From NCBI GenBank assembly GCA_004554245.1, contig SFND01000013.1:1-64000 (forward strand): DNA of 64,000 nt, given 5' to 3'. The translations under genes and the position numbers were made by a program. This DNA comes from Oribacterium sp. GTDB taxonomy: Bacteria > Bacillota_A > Clostridia > Lachnospirales > Lachnospiraceae. Below the pieces are notes generated by a model. That model worked only from the letters and a program-made list of their open reading frames with translations. It made no database searches and was not told the origin of the DNA. Positions 1 to 7,870 of this stretch are shown here, piece after piece (within the stretch, counting starts at the first letter, position 1; every line of letters starts with the position of its first letter).

Positions 1-105
1 GCTGAAGGCCGGAACCACTATAATGCTCTGGGGCATTGTGCCGGCAAACTCGTCAGAATCCTTTTTAAGATGCTGACGGATGATGTGGCATTCAATCTTA
101 AGTAA
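1..105 (+). pseudogene. IS110-family transposase, C-terminal end only (cut by window edge)
   Basis: Reading from base 1 in frame gives 34 residues and a TAA stop. The peptide includes the run EGRNHYNALGHCAGKLVRI, which matches the conserved C-terminal tail of IS110/IS116/IS902 transposases (the H-YNAL-H-A-KLVR pattern). These enzymes are DEDD recombinases guided by a bridge RNA. Only the extreme 3' end is inside the window, so I cannot tell whether the upstream copy is intact. The AT-rich sequence that follows is probably the non-coding end of the element. The family assignment is by motif memory and fairly confident; functionality is unknown. Confidence 0.7.
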
Positions 106-646
106 GTTCTAACTCGAGATCATAGTAGATTTTGAAAAGCACCCTTTGGGGAGCTCTGTTAGAGTTACCCTTTTATAGCCACTGATAAAAAAGATAATTT
201 TCTGCTAATCTATGCTTGACTTTTCATAGCTGGTCTCCCCCAAGATGAAATCTTAACTATACTGAAAAATCTGATGCAGAACTTTAATTCTTACGATTTT
301 CTTACAGATATTCTGACTCAAACTTAATATATGCCCCTCGCGCGGCCAGTTCAATATATAAACCGGTTTTCGTACACGTTTTCGTAACTTTCGTGGTTTC
401 GTTGCATTTTCGCTGAAATTTTCGTCATTTTTCTATATGCTTTAGTAAATTAATCACAGTATTTATAAAACCATCGGTTATAGAGAAAAACGGGCAGTAG
501 GGGAACATGGTGGCAGGATTTCTCCCGTCGGCAGTAAGATCTTTTAAAATTCACAAAACAAACACAGCTTCCTATTATAAATAGTGCATCATTGCGAATC
601 GGACGAAGCATGAACGGAATTTTAATAAAGCCTTAAGAGGAAAGAA
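106..646. other. AT-rich non-coding stretch after the IS110 end
   Basis: I see no gene here. The first ~230 bases are clearly more AT-rich than the rest of the window and probably contain the IS element end. Positions 367-431 contain six TTTCG or TTTTCG words in about 65 bases, giving a rough ten-base rhythm. A plausible ribosome-binding site (AGAGGAAAG) at about 636 leads into the small ORF at 647. Confidence 0.4.
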
Positions 647-727
647 ATGGAACTGTTCACCTCTGCGTGGTATCTTATAGTTCTCTTGATTTTTATCGTC
701 GGCTGTCTGGCTGCGGAAACGCAGTGA
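647..727 (+). CDS. Possible 26-residue membrane peptide
   Basis: ATG at 647 is preceded by a good purine-rich ribosome-binding site (AAGAGGAAAGAA). The 26-residue product is one hydrophobic segment (about residues 8-22, LIVLLIFIVGCLA) with a short polar tail ending AAETQ. This is the form of a small single-pass membrane peptide, such as a type I toxin or regulatory peptide. No family is recognised. It ends 75 bases before the lipoprotein gene and could be co-transcribed with it. Support rests only on the RBS and the hydrophobic profile, so chance is possible. Confidence 0.35.
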   Translation: MELFTSAWYLIVLLIFIVGCLAAETQ

Positions 728-801
728 GGAGCATGAGGATAAGCTTGTGTCAGGCTTCGCAACAGAGATATGGATTTACAGAATAACCAAAGGAGAACTA
801 C

Positions 802-1635
802 ATGAAGAAGAAATTAACATACACATTACTGATGGCGATGATGGCACTGTCTCTTTCTGCCTGTGGCGGTAAGAAGGACGGAAAGCAGGAGACGGTCGAG
901 GGTACGATCGCGACTGATGACATGAGCGACTTCTATGCGACTATTCAGAAGGCGGACGGTAATCAGCTGACCGTCGAGCTCGATGATGGCAGCAGCATCA
1001 CGGTCGACCTCTCAGAGGCACACACGAATCCGGCATGGAGCTGGATGCCGGGTGACGAGGTCGACATCTACTACGCCGGCGAGGGTGACCCGACGGATGG
1101 CATGAAGGTCGCAGAGGTTCAGATGGATGTACCGTACGAGAACACCAACTCCGACTTCTCCGAGAACACCCAGGTGTACGGCGAGATCACGGCACTGACC
1201 GACGACTCTATCACCGTACGTGAGGAGGAAGGCAGAAACGAAGAGGACGGCCCGCAGGACGGCACCGAGTACACCTTCAAGCGCGCGAGCTATGGTTTCG
1301 ATATCGGTGAGCCGGCGGTCGGCACATACGCACAGATCCTCTATATCGGCGAGCTCGGCGCAGATGACGCCACCTGCTTCCGCGTCCTGACCGACGACAT
1401 GATGGACGACCCTGCTTCTGACGTTTACGCCGTACAGGGCACCCTCACGAAGCTTGAGGACGACGTCGTTTACCTCCAGTGTGACGACGCCACCGAGTTC
1501 AAGTTCAGCGTCAGCGGCGACGACCAGCTCCTCTCCGACGCCACCGCAGCCGTTGGCAAGAAGGTCAAGATAAGCTTCGTGGACTCCCTCCGCATGCGTG
1601 TCGCAACCGCCGACACCATCACCGTCGTGGAGTAA
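802..1635 (+). CDS. Lipoprotein of unknown function
   Basis: The 277-residue product begins with a Lys-rich n-region and hydrophobic core ending in the lipobox LSAC (Cys21), so it should be lipid-anchored on the outer face of the membrane. The mature part is acidic and Thr/Asp-rich. It seems to repeat a beta-rich module: segments around residues 33-75, 118-150 and 210-245 all have the form 'G-x-I/L-T-x-L/I...D-D-x-V/I-x-L/V', as in small OB- or SH3-like folds. I recognise no enzyme motif. The start is set by AAAGGAGAAC just upstream. A strong terminator follows, so it is probably monocistronic or the last gene of a short unit. Confidence 0.8.
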   Translation: MKKKLTYTLLMAMMALSLSACGGKKDGKQETVEGTIATDDMSDFYATIQKADGNQLTVELDDGSSITVDLSEAHTNPAWSWMPGDEVDIYYAGEGDPTDGMKVAEVQMDVPYENTNSDFSENTQVYGEITALTDDSITVREEEGRNEEDGPQDGTEYTFKRASYGFDIGEPAVGTYAQILYIGELGADDATCFRVLTDDMMDDPASDVYAVQGTLTKLEDDVVYLQCDDATEFKFSVSGDDQLLSDATAAVGKKVKISFVDSLRMRVATADTITVVE

Positions 1636-1668
1636 GCTGAAAACAGAAAATAATCCATATGAAAGATC

Positions 1669-1706
1669 GAGCCCCACCTCTGAAGAGGTAGGGCTCAATT
1701 TTTTTC
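1669..1706 (+). terminator. Rho-independent terminator after the lipoprotein gene
   Basis: A GC-rich stem (GAGCCC...GGGCTC, extended by ACCTCT/AGAGGT) with a tiny loop is followed by a T-run. It lies between the convergent lipoprotein gene and toxin gene. Confidence 0.85.
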
Positions 1707-1714
1707 AAACGTTA

Positions 1715-2026
1715 TTATAGCTTTACATGATAGTTTTCTTTCATGTGAAAAAAACCGATGATGTAGACGGTATCGAGGATGATTCGATATATGAGTATAT
1801 AATCGTGTTTTTCTAATGAAAGTTTTCGGTATTCCTTGGAACGAAGATAAGGATCCTCACAAAAAGCAAATGATTCTGCGTACATTTCCAATGTGGTAAA
1901 AGCAGATTCAAGATCATCCAGTATTGCGGATGCGCCCTGTTTGCTGTGAAGAGAGTGACGAACATACTGAATGCAATTATCAATCTGAGCGTCGGCATGA
2001 GCCGATAATTCAAGCTTATAATTCAT
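1715..2026 (-). CDS. ParE/RelE-type toxin
   Basis: This 103-residue basic protein has the RelE/ParE fold pattern: an N-terminal amphipathic strand-helix (YKLELSAHADAQIDNCIQYV) and a C-terminal strand pair with 'YRKLSLEKHDYILIYRI...VYIIGFFH'. Such toxins act on gyrase (ParE) or cleave ribosome-bound mRNA (RelE); the sequence alone does not settle which. It overlaps the antitoxin gene by 11 bp and is translated after it, the usual antitoxin-first order for Phd/ParE modules. The pair sits next to the IS110 fragment and so belongs to an accessory segment. Confidence 0.8.
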   Translation of the reverse strand: MNYKLELSAHADAQIDNCIQYVRHSLHSKQGASAILDDLESAFTTLEMYAESFAFCEDPYLRSKEYRKLSLEKHDYILIYRIILDTVYIIGFFHMKENYHVKL

Positions 2027-2276
2027 ATTTTACCCTAAGATCCGCTAGTGCTTCTTTCGCCGGGCGCGTTTTCCCTTCTGCGACCTGTCTCTCTGAAATC
2101 TCAAGTTCTTTATAAATCTGGTCTCTCCTTATCGTCGCCTCATACGTTTCCATGCTCATGACGACCATATCGCCATATCCATTTTTAGTGATATAGATCG
2201 GTTCAGATGATGCATGGCATAGTTCAGAAATCTTCGTAGTATCTTTCAATTCTTTGATTGGAATAATCTGTGGCAT
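2016..2276 (-). CDS. Phd/YefM-family antitoxin
   Basis: The 86-residue protein starts MPQIIPIKELKDTTKISELC and contains 'PIYITKNGYGDMVVMSMETYE', the hallmark N-terminal DNA-binding fold of Phd/YefM antitoxins. The charged C-terminal helix (about residues 50-86) should wrap the toxin. A GGCGGTG ribosome-binding site lies just upstream. The family normally represses its own operon, and a palindromic candidate operator lies 26-49 bases upstream of the start. Confidence 0.85.
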   Translation of the reverse strand: MPQIIPIKELKDTTKISELCHASSEPIYITKNGYGDMVVMSMETYEATIRRDQIYKELEISERQVAEGKTRPAKEALADLRVKYEL

Positions 2277-2301
2277 ATCGCACCGCCTTTCTCATGGGAT
2301 T

Positions 2302-2325
2302 ATTATGCCATAATTAGAGCATAAT
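2302..2325 (-). promoter_or_regulatory. Candidate operator of the toxin-antitoxin operon
   Basis: An inverted repeat ATTATGC-N10-GCATAAT lies directly upstream of the antitoxin gene. A further half-site (ATTATGCC) follows near 2345. Phd/YefM antitoxins autoregulate through such dyads; binding here is inferred. Confidence 0.55.
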
Positions 2326-2477
2326 ATTCAACATTTTAAAGCAGATTATGCCAGCCATGCAAGTGACTTCAAAATAATGAAAGGGGTCAGCTCGATGATT
2401 TTGTACATTGTGATGTCTAAGCAAGCAATATATAATCACAATCAGGTATAGAATCGTAAAGAAAGGAGACACAGTTT

Positions 2478-2780
2478 ATGACTGAGAGACAGAAGGATAT
2501 CGCAGATATGCAATGTTGGGTGTTCCGAATGGCGCAGTCAAAGTGGGAAATGACGGCGAAGGATTGTGCTGAACTCTTTAAAAAATATGATCTTCTTGGG
2601 TTTATTTCCGAATGCTATGATCTCCTTCACGTAAGCAGTTATAATAACGCACTGGAAGACATCGAAGACATACTGAGAGCGAATGGAGTGAATGTATGCA
2701 AGAAAGCGACAGACGGGTGCCGCACATGCTGGATGCCAAGCCCGGAGAGGAGCCCCGGAAGCCATACAGAGCGACCGTGA
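2478..2780 (+). CDS. DUF3791-like small protein with altered C-terminus
   Basis: The first ~75 residues resemble the DUF3791 family: a helical protein with 'MTAKDCAELFKKYDLLGFISECYDLLH' and then 'ALEDIEDILRANGV'. Members are small, of unknown function, common in Firmicutes accessory regions, and often near toxin-like genes. AAAGGAGACAC precedes the start. The family normally ends soon after the 'GV' motif. Here about 25 extra residues rich in Cys, Pro and Ser follow, and the last 40 bases lie inside a long hairpin repeat starting at 2740. The original stop was probably lost when that element arrived. The family call is moderate. Confidence 0.6.
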   Translation: MTERQKDIADMQCWVFRMAQSKWEMTAKDCAELFKKYDLLGFISECYDLLHVSSYNNALEDIEDILRANGVNVCKKATDGCRTCWMPSPERSPGSHTERP

Positions 2781-2957
2781 AGAATCAAAATCCCATCCCT
2801 TAGAAGCACTTAGAGTAATTTTTCCTTAGCACCCTCTGCAACGCTGAGTTTTCATAGAGAAAACTCAGTGATTGCAGAGGGCTTAGTGCTTCTTAGGGAT
2901 GGGATTTTAGATTCTTCCGGTCGCGGAGTACTGTGCTTCCGGGGCCCCTCTCTGGGC
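2740..2957. repeat. Long inverted-repeat element, copy 1
   Basis: A 218-bp near-perfect hairpin. Outer arms pair GCCCGGAGAGG with CCTCTCTGGGC, then GAAGAATC with GATTCTTC, CCCATCCC with GGGATGGG, and AGAAGCACT with AGTGCTTCT. The inner stem is CCCTCTGCAA / TTGCAGAGGG enclosing CTGAGTTTTC / GAAAACTCAG around a 4-5 base loop. It separates the convergent DUF3791-like gene and rarA and may act as a bidirectional terminator. Related copies are at 34234 and 51860. Confidence 0.85.
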
Positions 2958-2961
2958 GTTA

Positions 2962-4251
2962 TCAGTCGTGATTCCTTCTATGACTATGCGGGTAGTGGTA
3001 GAACTCCATGTCCTTCACGCCGTCCGGGAGGTACTGCTGCTCGACCCAGTTGCCTGGGAAGTCGTGCGGGTACTTGTAGCCGACGCCGCGGTTCAGCTTG
3101 CTGCTGGCCTTGTAGTGGGCGTCCTGCAGGTAGGATGGGATCGGGAGGTTGCCGGAGTGCTGCACCTCCTGCATGGCCTCGAAGATCGCGGCGGAGCAGG
3201 CGTTCGACTTCGGTGCGGAGGCAACGTAGGTCGCGGCCTGGGCCAGGATGATCTGGGATTCCGGCATGCCGACACGTTCCACCGCCAGGAACGCGTTGGT
3301 CGCAACCACGGCCGCCATGGGGTCTGCATTGCCCACGTCCTCGGAGGCGCAGATCACGATGCGGCGGGCGATGAACTTGATGTCTTCGCCGGCGGAGAGC
3401 ATGCGGGCCAGGTAATAGACGGCGGCGTCCGGGTCGGAGCCGCGCATGGACTTGATGAAGGCGCTCACAGTGTCGTAGTGGTTGTCGCCGTCCTTGTCGT
3501 AGCGCACCGCGCGCTTCTGGATGCACTCGGAGGCGACGTCGAGGGTGATGTGAATGCGGCCGTCCGGATCGCGGTCGGTGGTGAGGACCGCTAGCTCGAT
3601 GGCGTTCAGCGCCGCGCGGGCGTCGCCGTTTGCAGCATCAGCGAGGAACTCACGTGCGTCGTCGTCGATCCAGGCATGGAAGGAGCCGACGCCCTTCCGC
3701 GTGTCCGTGAGAGCGCGATCGATGAGGGTCGCGATGTTCTCGCGGGAGAGTGGCTTCAGCTCGAAGATGCGGGAACGGGAGATCAGCGCGCCGTTGACCT
3801 CGAAGTACGGGTTCTCGGTGGTCGCGCCGATGAGGATGACGGTGCCGTCCTCGACGAACGGGAGGAGGTAATCCTGCTGCGCCTTGTTGAAGCGGTGGAT
3901 CTCGTCGATGAAGAGGATGGTCTTTCGACCATAGCCGCCGTGGTTCTGCTTCGCGCGGGCGATGACCTCCTCGAGGTCCTTCTTGCCGGCGATGGTGGCG
4001 TTCACCTGCTCGAAGTCGGCCTTCGTGGTGTGCGCGATGACCTGTGCGAGGGTCGTCTTGCCGGTGCCCGGCGGGCCGTAAAAGATGAGGGAGCCGAGCT
4101 TGTCGGCCCGGATCGCGCGATAGAGCAGGGTGCCCGGGGCGATGATCTGCTCCTGGCCGACGATGTCGTCGAGGGTTTCCGGGCGCATGCGGGAGGCCAG
4201 CGGCGCGTCGGACTCCTTCTGCTTCTCCGCCATATACTCAAATAAATCCAT
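2962..4251 (-). CDS. rarA: Replication-associated recombination protein A (AAA+ ATPase)
   Basis: The 429-residue protein has the RarA/MgsA layout: an N-terminal 'RMRPETLDDIVGQEQII', Walker A GPPGTGKT (residues 59-66), Walker B with DEIH (116-119), sensor 'ATTENPYFEVN', and the C-terminal oligomerisation region with 'YYLARMLSAGEDIKFIARR'. It acts at stalled replication forks and interacts with clamp loader and SSB in characterised bacteria. It is the second gene of a pair with the glyoxalase-like gene, with only two bases between them. Its stop lies five bases from a long hairpin repeat, which probably ends the transcript. Confidence 0.95.
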   Translation of the reverse strand: MDLFEYMAEKQKESDAPLASRMRPETLDDIVGQEQIIAPGTLLYRAIRADKLGSLIFYGPPGTGKTTLAQVIAHTTKADFEQVNATIAGKKDLEEVIARAKQNHGGYGRKTILFIDEIHRFNKAQQDYLLPFVEDGTVILIGATTENPYFEVNGALISRSRIFELKPLSRENIATLIDRALTDTRKGVGSFHAWIDDDAREFLADAANGDARAALNAIELAVLTTDRDPDGRIHITLDVASECIQKRAVRYDKDGDNHYDTVSAFIKSMRGSDPDAAVYYLARMLSAGEDIKFIARRIVICASEDVGNADPMAAVVATNAFLAVERVGMPESQIILAQAATYVASAPKSNACSAAIFEAMQEVQHSGNLPIPSYLQDAHYKASSKLNRGVGYKYPHDFPGNWVEQQYLPDGVKDMEFYHYPHSHRRNHD

Positions 4252-4253
4252 GG

Positions 4254-4652
4254 TTACGCTTCTTCCGGCCAGGACTGTGGCTTTGTGCGGTCCGGGATCA
4301 CCTCGATCCAGTAGCCGTCCGGGTCCTCGACGAAGTAGATGCCCATCGGGGCGTTCTCGAAGCAGACGCAGCCCATCTTCGTGTGGAGGTCGTGCGCTTC
4401 CTTGATGTTCGGAGTGCGGAGCGCGAGGTGGAACTCCTGCTCGCCGAGGTCATAGGCCTCGGTGCGGTCCTTGAGGTAGGTGAGCTCCAGACGGAAGCTC
4501 GTGGTGTTGTCGCCGAGGAAGGCGAGGGTGAAGTTCGGGCGGTCGTTGACCTCGACCGGCTCGAGACCGAAGGCTTCCTTATAGAACTTGAGGGAGCGGT
4601 CCAGGTCCTTGACGTTAAAGTTGAAGTGGTTGAATGCGAAAGTGTTATTCAT
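4254..4652 (-). CDS. VOC-family protein, glyoxalase I-like
   Basis: The 132-residue protein contains one VOC domain, 'FNHFNFNVKDLDRSLKFYKEAFGLEPV' at the N-terminus and 'GIYFVEDPDGYWIEVI' near the end. The spacing of the His at the start (His9) and the late Glu (in YWIEV) matches the metal ligands of lactoylglutathione lyase-type enzymes. The family detoxifies methylglyoxal, but many members have other substrates. AGAGGAAAACG precedes the ATG. It lies immediately upstream of rarA in the same unit. Substrate uncertain. Confidence 0.85.
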   Translation of the reverse strand: MNNTFAFNHFNFNVKDLDRSLKFYKEAFGLEPVEVNDRPNFTLAFLGDNTTSFRLELTYLKDRTEAYDLGEQEFHLALRTPNIKEAHDLHTKMGCVCFENAPMGIYFVEDPDGYWIEVIPDRTKPQSWPEEA

Positions 4653-4737
4653 CGTTTTCCTCTATGGTGTGTATGCATGTCGCCCGCGGGTTTCGGTGGC
4701 CGCGCGGGCGGAGTGAACGGAACTGCAGAGCCGCGGC

Positions 4738-4779
4738 ACACGGGTGCGCGGGCGGGTGCAGGATGTAAGCATTGGCCGC
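4738..4779. repeat. Intergenic GGCCAATGC / CACCCGCCCG element
   Basis: On the minus strand it reads GGCCAATGC, about ten bases, then CACCCGCCCGCG. The same two blocks occur near 27612 and 45123, with weaker forms near 32907 and 53924. The element lies between the zinc-ribbon gene end and the glyoxalase-like gene start. Confidence 0.6.
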
Positions 4780-4781
4780 GA

Positions 4782-7616
4782 TCAGCCCTGGCTGCCCAGG
4801 ATGAAGTCGAACTTCGTGATGACGCCGTCGTCGTCGAAGGTCGGATTCAGGATGCCGATGTGCGGCAGGAAGTGGTAGGCGTCGGTGACCAGCGCGTCCG
4901 GAAGCTTCTTATCGATGTAATGCATCCATGCGCGGTTGCTGATCTTCACGGTGACGTCGGTGCTGTCGCCCTCCGGTGTGTCGGAGCTGTGCGAATAGTA
5001 TGCCTTCGCTGCGAAGGTCGAGTAGTCGCCCGTCTTCTGCCGGTCGGCGGTCTGGATAACCACCATCGCCTTCGGGTGCTGCTGGAACAGGGTCACGAGG
5101 TCGGAGGCCCTGCGGCCGCTTGCGTCCACGGCGATGCCGTCCGGTGTCGTGGTGTCCTTCAGCATCTTTCCGTCGGCACCGACGTAGTAGGTATCCTCGA
5201 TCCAGACGTCGGTGAGCATGTGACCGGTCTCGTCGAAGAAGTACCAGTCGTCGTCCGACTGCTGCCAGCCGGTCTGCATCACGCCCTCTGCGTCGAAGAA
5301 GTAGGTGGCGCGGTCGATTTCCGTGAGCCCGGTCGCGCGGTAGCCCGCCTCGTCGAAGTAATACTTCTGGTCGTCGATGGTCTGCCAGCCGGTCACGAAG
5401 CGGCCATCCTCGTCGAGGTACTGCACGCCGTCGGCGGTTTCATGCCAGTCGTTCAGCGAGTACTTGTCCGGGTCGAGCCGGATTTCGTAGCTCTGCGTGA
5501 AGCTGCTGCCTGCCTCGCCGTCCTTCGCAATCGCGTGGGCGGTCACGGTGTAGCGACCGCTGTAGCTGAGCTCGGCCGGGGTGGCATACTCGATCGTCTC
5601 CGGCGTCGTGCTGTCACCGTCCCGCTGGATCGTGTAGCGGATCGGATCGCCGGCGTCGGTGCTCAGCTTCACGCTGACCGGATCGCTGAAGTCGCCGCCC
5701 TCCGGGTCGAAGTGAACCGTCGGGTCCAGCGCCTCGAGCTCGTCCTTCAGCGCGCTGCTGTCCGGGTAGTCTGCGAGGCTGCTCTTCAGGAGCGCCACGG
5801 CCTCGGTGTGGTGTCCGGCGTCTGCGTAGGCGTCGGCGGCGTGGAGGCAGATCTCCTCACTCTGCACACCGTAGCCGAACAGCTGCTGGTAGGCCGCTGC
5901 GGCCGTCGTATAGTCGGCGGCTGCGTATGCCTTCTCCGCCTGTCTGCGGATCCGGCTTTCCTTCGTGGCTGGCATCTGGTACCATCCCGCCAATGCTACG
6001 GCCACGACGGCGATCACTGCGATCGCGACTTTCACAAACCGCTTCGCGCTGTGCGCGTGTGCCGCGGAAGCGGTGTCGGTGGTGACGTCGCTCACGCCCA
6101 GCATCTGGTCGACACGATCGTAATCATTGAGCGGAGTGATGGTTGCCGTGCGCTCGCCGTCAGCGGAGTCGGCATCCTCGGCGGTGGCGGACTCGGAGTC
6201 TTCGTCAGAGTCGTCAGCGGCGGGGTCGGAATCCGCGTCATCAGAGTCGTCAGTGTCAAGATCGTCGGAAGCGTCAGCATCGCTGTCGGGGGACTCGTCA
6301 GAATCTGCCTCATCGGAATCGAGGGACTCGTCGGAATCTGCGTCATCGGAATCAGCTTCTGTGTCATCGGCATCATCATCGAGATCAGCTTCTGTGTCAT
6401 CGGCATCATCATCGATATCATCATCGTCTGAATCATCTTCGGACTCTTCCTCTGGATCATCCGGCAGATGATCCGCGATCGGGACCACCTCTGCGGTCTC
6501 AGAATCTTCGTCTGTTTCTTCGGTTGATTCCTCCTCGGAAGTTTCTTCGGTTTCCTCTACTGCTTCTGTTTCTTCAGATTCTGCTACTTCGTCCGTTGTT
6601 TCCTCAGTGGAAGCTTCCTCTGCTTCTACCAGCTCAACCTCATCGGAAGATTCGGTTGCTTCGGAAGTTTCTGCTTCTTCCTCGTCATCGTCGAACATGT
6701 GGGTGCCGAGGGTTTTATGGGCGGCGAGGTTGAGGAGCTCCTGCTTCATCGCTTCTTCGAGTTCGGCGCGTTCTGCGTCCTTCTTCGCCTGGGCTTCGGC
6801 CTCTTCCTGTGCCTTACGCTCGGCCTCCGCTCTCGCCTCTTCCTCTTCACGGGCCTGACGCTCCGCTTCTTCACGGGCGAGGCGCTCGGCTTCCGCTTTC
6901 GCTTCTGCCTCTTCACGGGCGATTCGCTCTGCTTCTTCGCGTGCCTTCCGCTCGGCTTCGGCTCTCGCCGCAGCTTCTTCGCGGGCGATGCGCTCCGCTT
7001 CTTCGCGTGCCTTCCGCTCGGCTTCGGCTCTCGCCTCGGCTTCCTCGCGGGCCTTGCGCTCTTCTTCCTCACGGCGGCGACGCTCCTCCGCTTCGAAGCG
7101 GAGGGCCTTCTTGTAAAACTCATCCAGGATCGCTTCGTCTTCCGCTGCCGGGTCGTAATCCTCGTCTTCCGAAGAAGCTTCTACATCAAACGCTTTCGAT
7201 GAAGCATCGCGTTTCCTTCCGAAGGAATCGCCGAAGTCTATATCGAAATCTGCGTCGATATCCTCACGCGCAGGCGTGTTTGCGGCATCTTCAGCATATT
7301 CTTCCGAAGCATGCTCACCATCCTGCGTTACGCGAGGATCTGCCGCAGCGTCATCTGCGTTGAGGTCGCCTGCATCCGCCGACGGGGTCTCCGTCATCTG
7401 ATCGAGCTTCGCCGAAAGGTCGTCGCCGATGGTCGCCTTCTGACGGTCCCAAGCCGCGCGCACAGTTTCCGCGTTATAGACCGGAAGCGTCTCCGCTGAG
7501 CTCTCGAGCTGCGCCTCGTAGTGGATCCGGACTAAGCCGTCGGCAAACAGCGCTCCGCAGTAAGGGCAGAACGACGCGCCATCCTGTATTTCTTTTCCAC
7601 AGTTTGTACAAATCAT
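4782..7616 (-). CDS. Zinc-ribbon, coiled-coil membrane protein with cell-wall-type repeats
   Basis: This 944-residue mosaic is built in clear blocks. Residues 1-25 form a zinc ribbon (CTNC...CPYC). About 165-290 is a long Ala/Glu/Arg heptad-like coiled coil built from repeats of the type AEAERKAREEAERIAREEA. About 300-495 is extremely acidic (Asp/Ser/Glu). One membrane segment lies near 525-546 (VAIAVIAVVAVALAGW), followed by a TPR-like helical region (about 550-615). A chitobiase C-terminal-like domain follows ('VHFDPEGGDFSDPVSVKLST'), then at least four cell-wall-binding repeats of the GW...YYFDE type, and an uncharacterised 140-residue end. It probably puts its C-terminal half outside the cell. 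Overall function unknown. The RBS is weak (AAGGC). Confidence 0.8.
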   Translation of the reverse strand: MICTNCGKEIQDGASFCPYCGALFADGLVRIHYEAQLESSAETLPVYNAETVRAAWDRQKATIGDDLSAKLDQMTETPSADAGDLNADDAAADPRVTQDGEHASEEYAEDAANTPAREDIDADFDIDFGDSFGRKRDASSKAFDVEASSEDEDYDPAAEDEAILDEFYKKALRFEAEERRRREEEERKAREEAEARAEAERKAREEAERIAREEAAARAEAERKAREEAERIAREEAEAKAEAERLAREEAERQAREEEEARAEAERKAQEEAEAQAKKDAERAELEEAMKQELLNLAAHKTLGTHMFDDDEEEAETSEATESSDEVELVEAEEASTEETTDEVAESEETEAVEETEETSEEESTEETDEDSETAEVVPIADHLPDDPEEESEDDSDDDDIDDDADDTEADLDDDADDTEADSDDADSDESLDSDEADSDESPDSDADASDDLDTDDSDDADSDPAADDSDEDSESATAEDADSADGERTATITPLNDYDRVDQMLGVSDVTTDTASAAHAHSAKRFVKVAIAVIAVVAVALAGWYQMPATKESRIRRQAEKAYAAADYTTAAAAYQQLFGYGVQSEEICLHAADAYADAGHHTEAVALLKSSLADYPDSSALKDELEALDPTVHFDPEGGDFSDPVSVKLSTDAGDPIRYTIQRDGDSTTPETIEYATPAELSYSGRYTVTAHAIAKDGEAGSSFTQSYEIRLDPDKYSLNDWHETADGVQYLDEDGRFVTGWQTIDDQKYYFDEAGYRATGLTEIDRATYFFDAEGVMQTGWQQSDDDWYFFDETGHMLTDVWIEDTYYVGADGKMLKDTTTPDGIAVDASGRRASDLVTLFQQHPKAMVVIQTADRQKTGDYSTFAAKAYYSHSSDTPEGDSTDVTVKISNRAWMHYIDKKLPDALVTDAYHFLPHIGILNPTFDDDGVITKFDFILGSQG
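6780..7090 (-). repeat. Internal tandem repeats encoding the coiled coil
   Basis: The minus strand repeats a ~60-base unit encoding Ala/Glu/Arg-rich 19-20-mers. Neighbouring copies are nearly identical in DNA (for example around 6900-6960 and 6990-7050), so this stretch is prone to expansion and contraction. Confidence 0.8.
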
Positions 7617-7803
7617 AAATATGCCTTGTTCAGTGCGCTTCGCGGGATGCGAAGCAAATATATTTAGACAGTCCTTATTTTATTATACCAAATAATCGTA
7701 GAGATAGTTATTAAAATTATAGTGCAGGGAGGACGGCTGGGGCATAAAAACGTACAAAATTTGCCAGACAGTGTCTGGTAATTCTTATCGTACTGATTCA
7801 CAT

Positions 7804-7838
7804 AAAAAAGCCGGAAGGCAAGTAACTTACCTTCCGAC
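7804..7838 (-). terminator. Terminator after rplL
   Basis: A stem of GTCGGAAGGTAAGT pairing with ACTTGCCTTCCGGC is followed by TTTTTTAT on the minus strand, 33 bases beyond the rplL stop. Confidence 0.9.
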
Positions 7839-7870
7839 TCTGTATAAGATCTGACTTAATGTCGCTTTTA

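Noticed and set aside
4383..6431. 682-residue open frame on the plus strand opposite the zinc-ribbon gene
   Set aside because: Antisense to a long gene with clear domains; Val/Arg/Gly-rich composition with no motif, caused by GC-rich codon structure.
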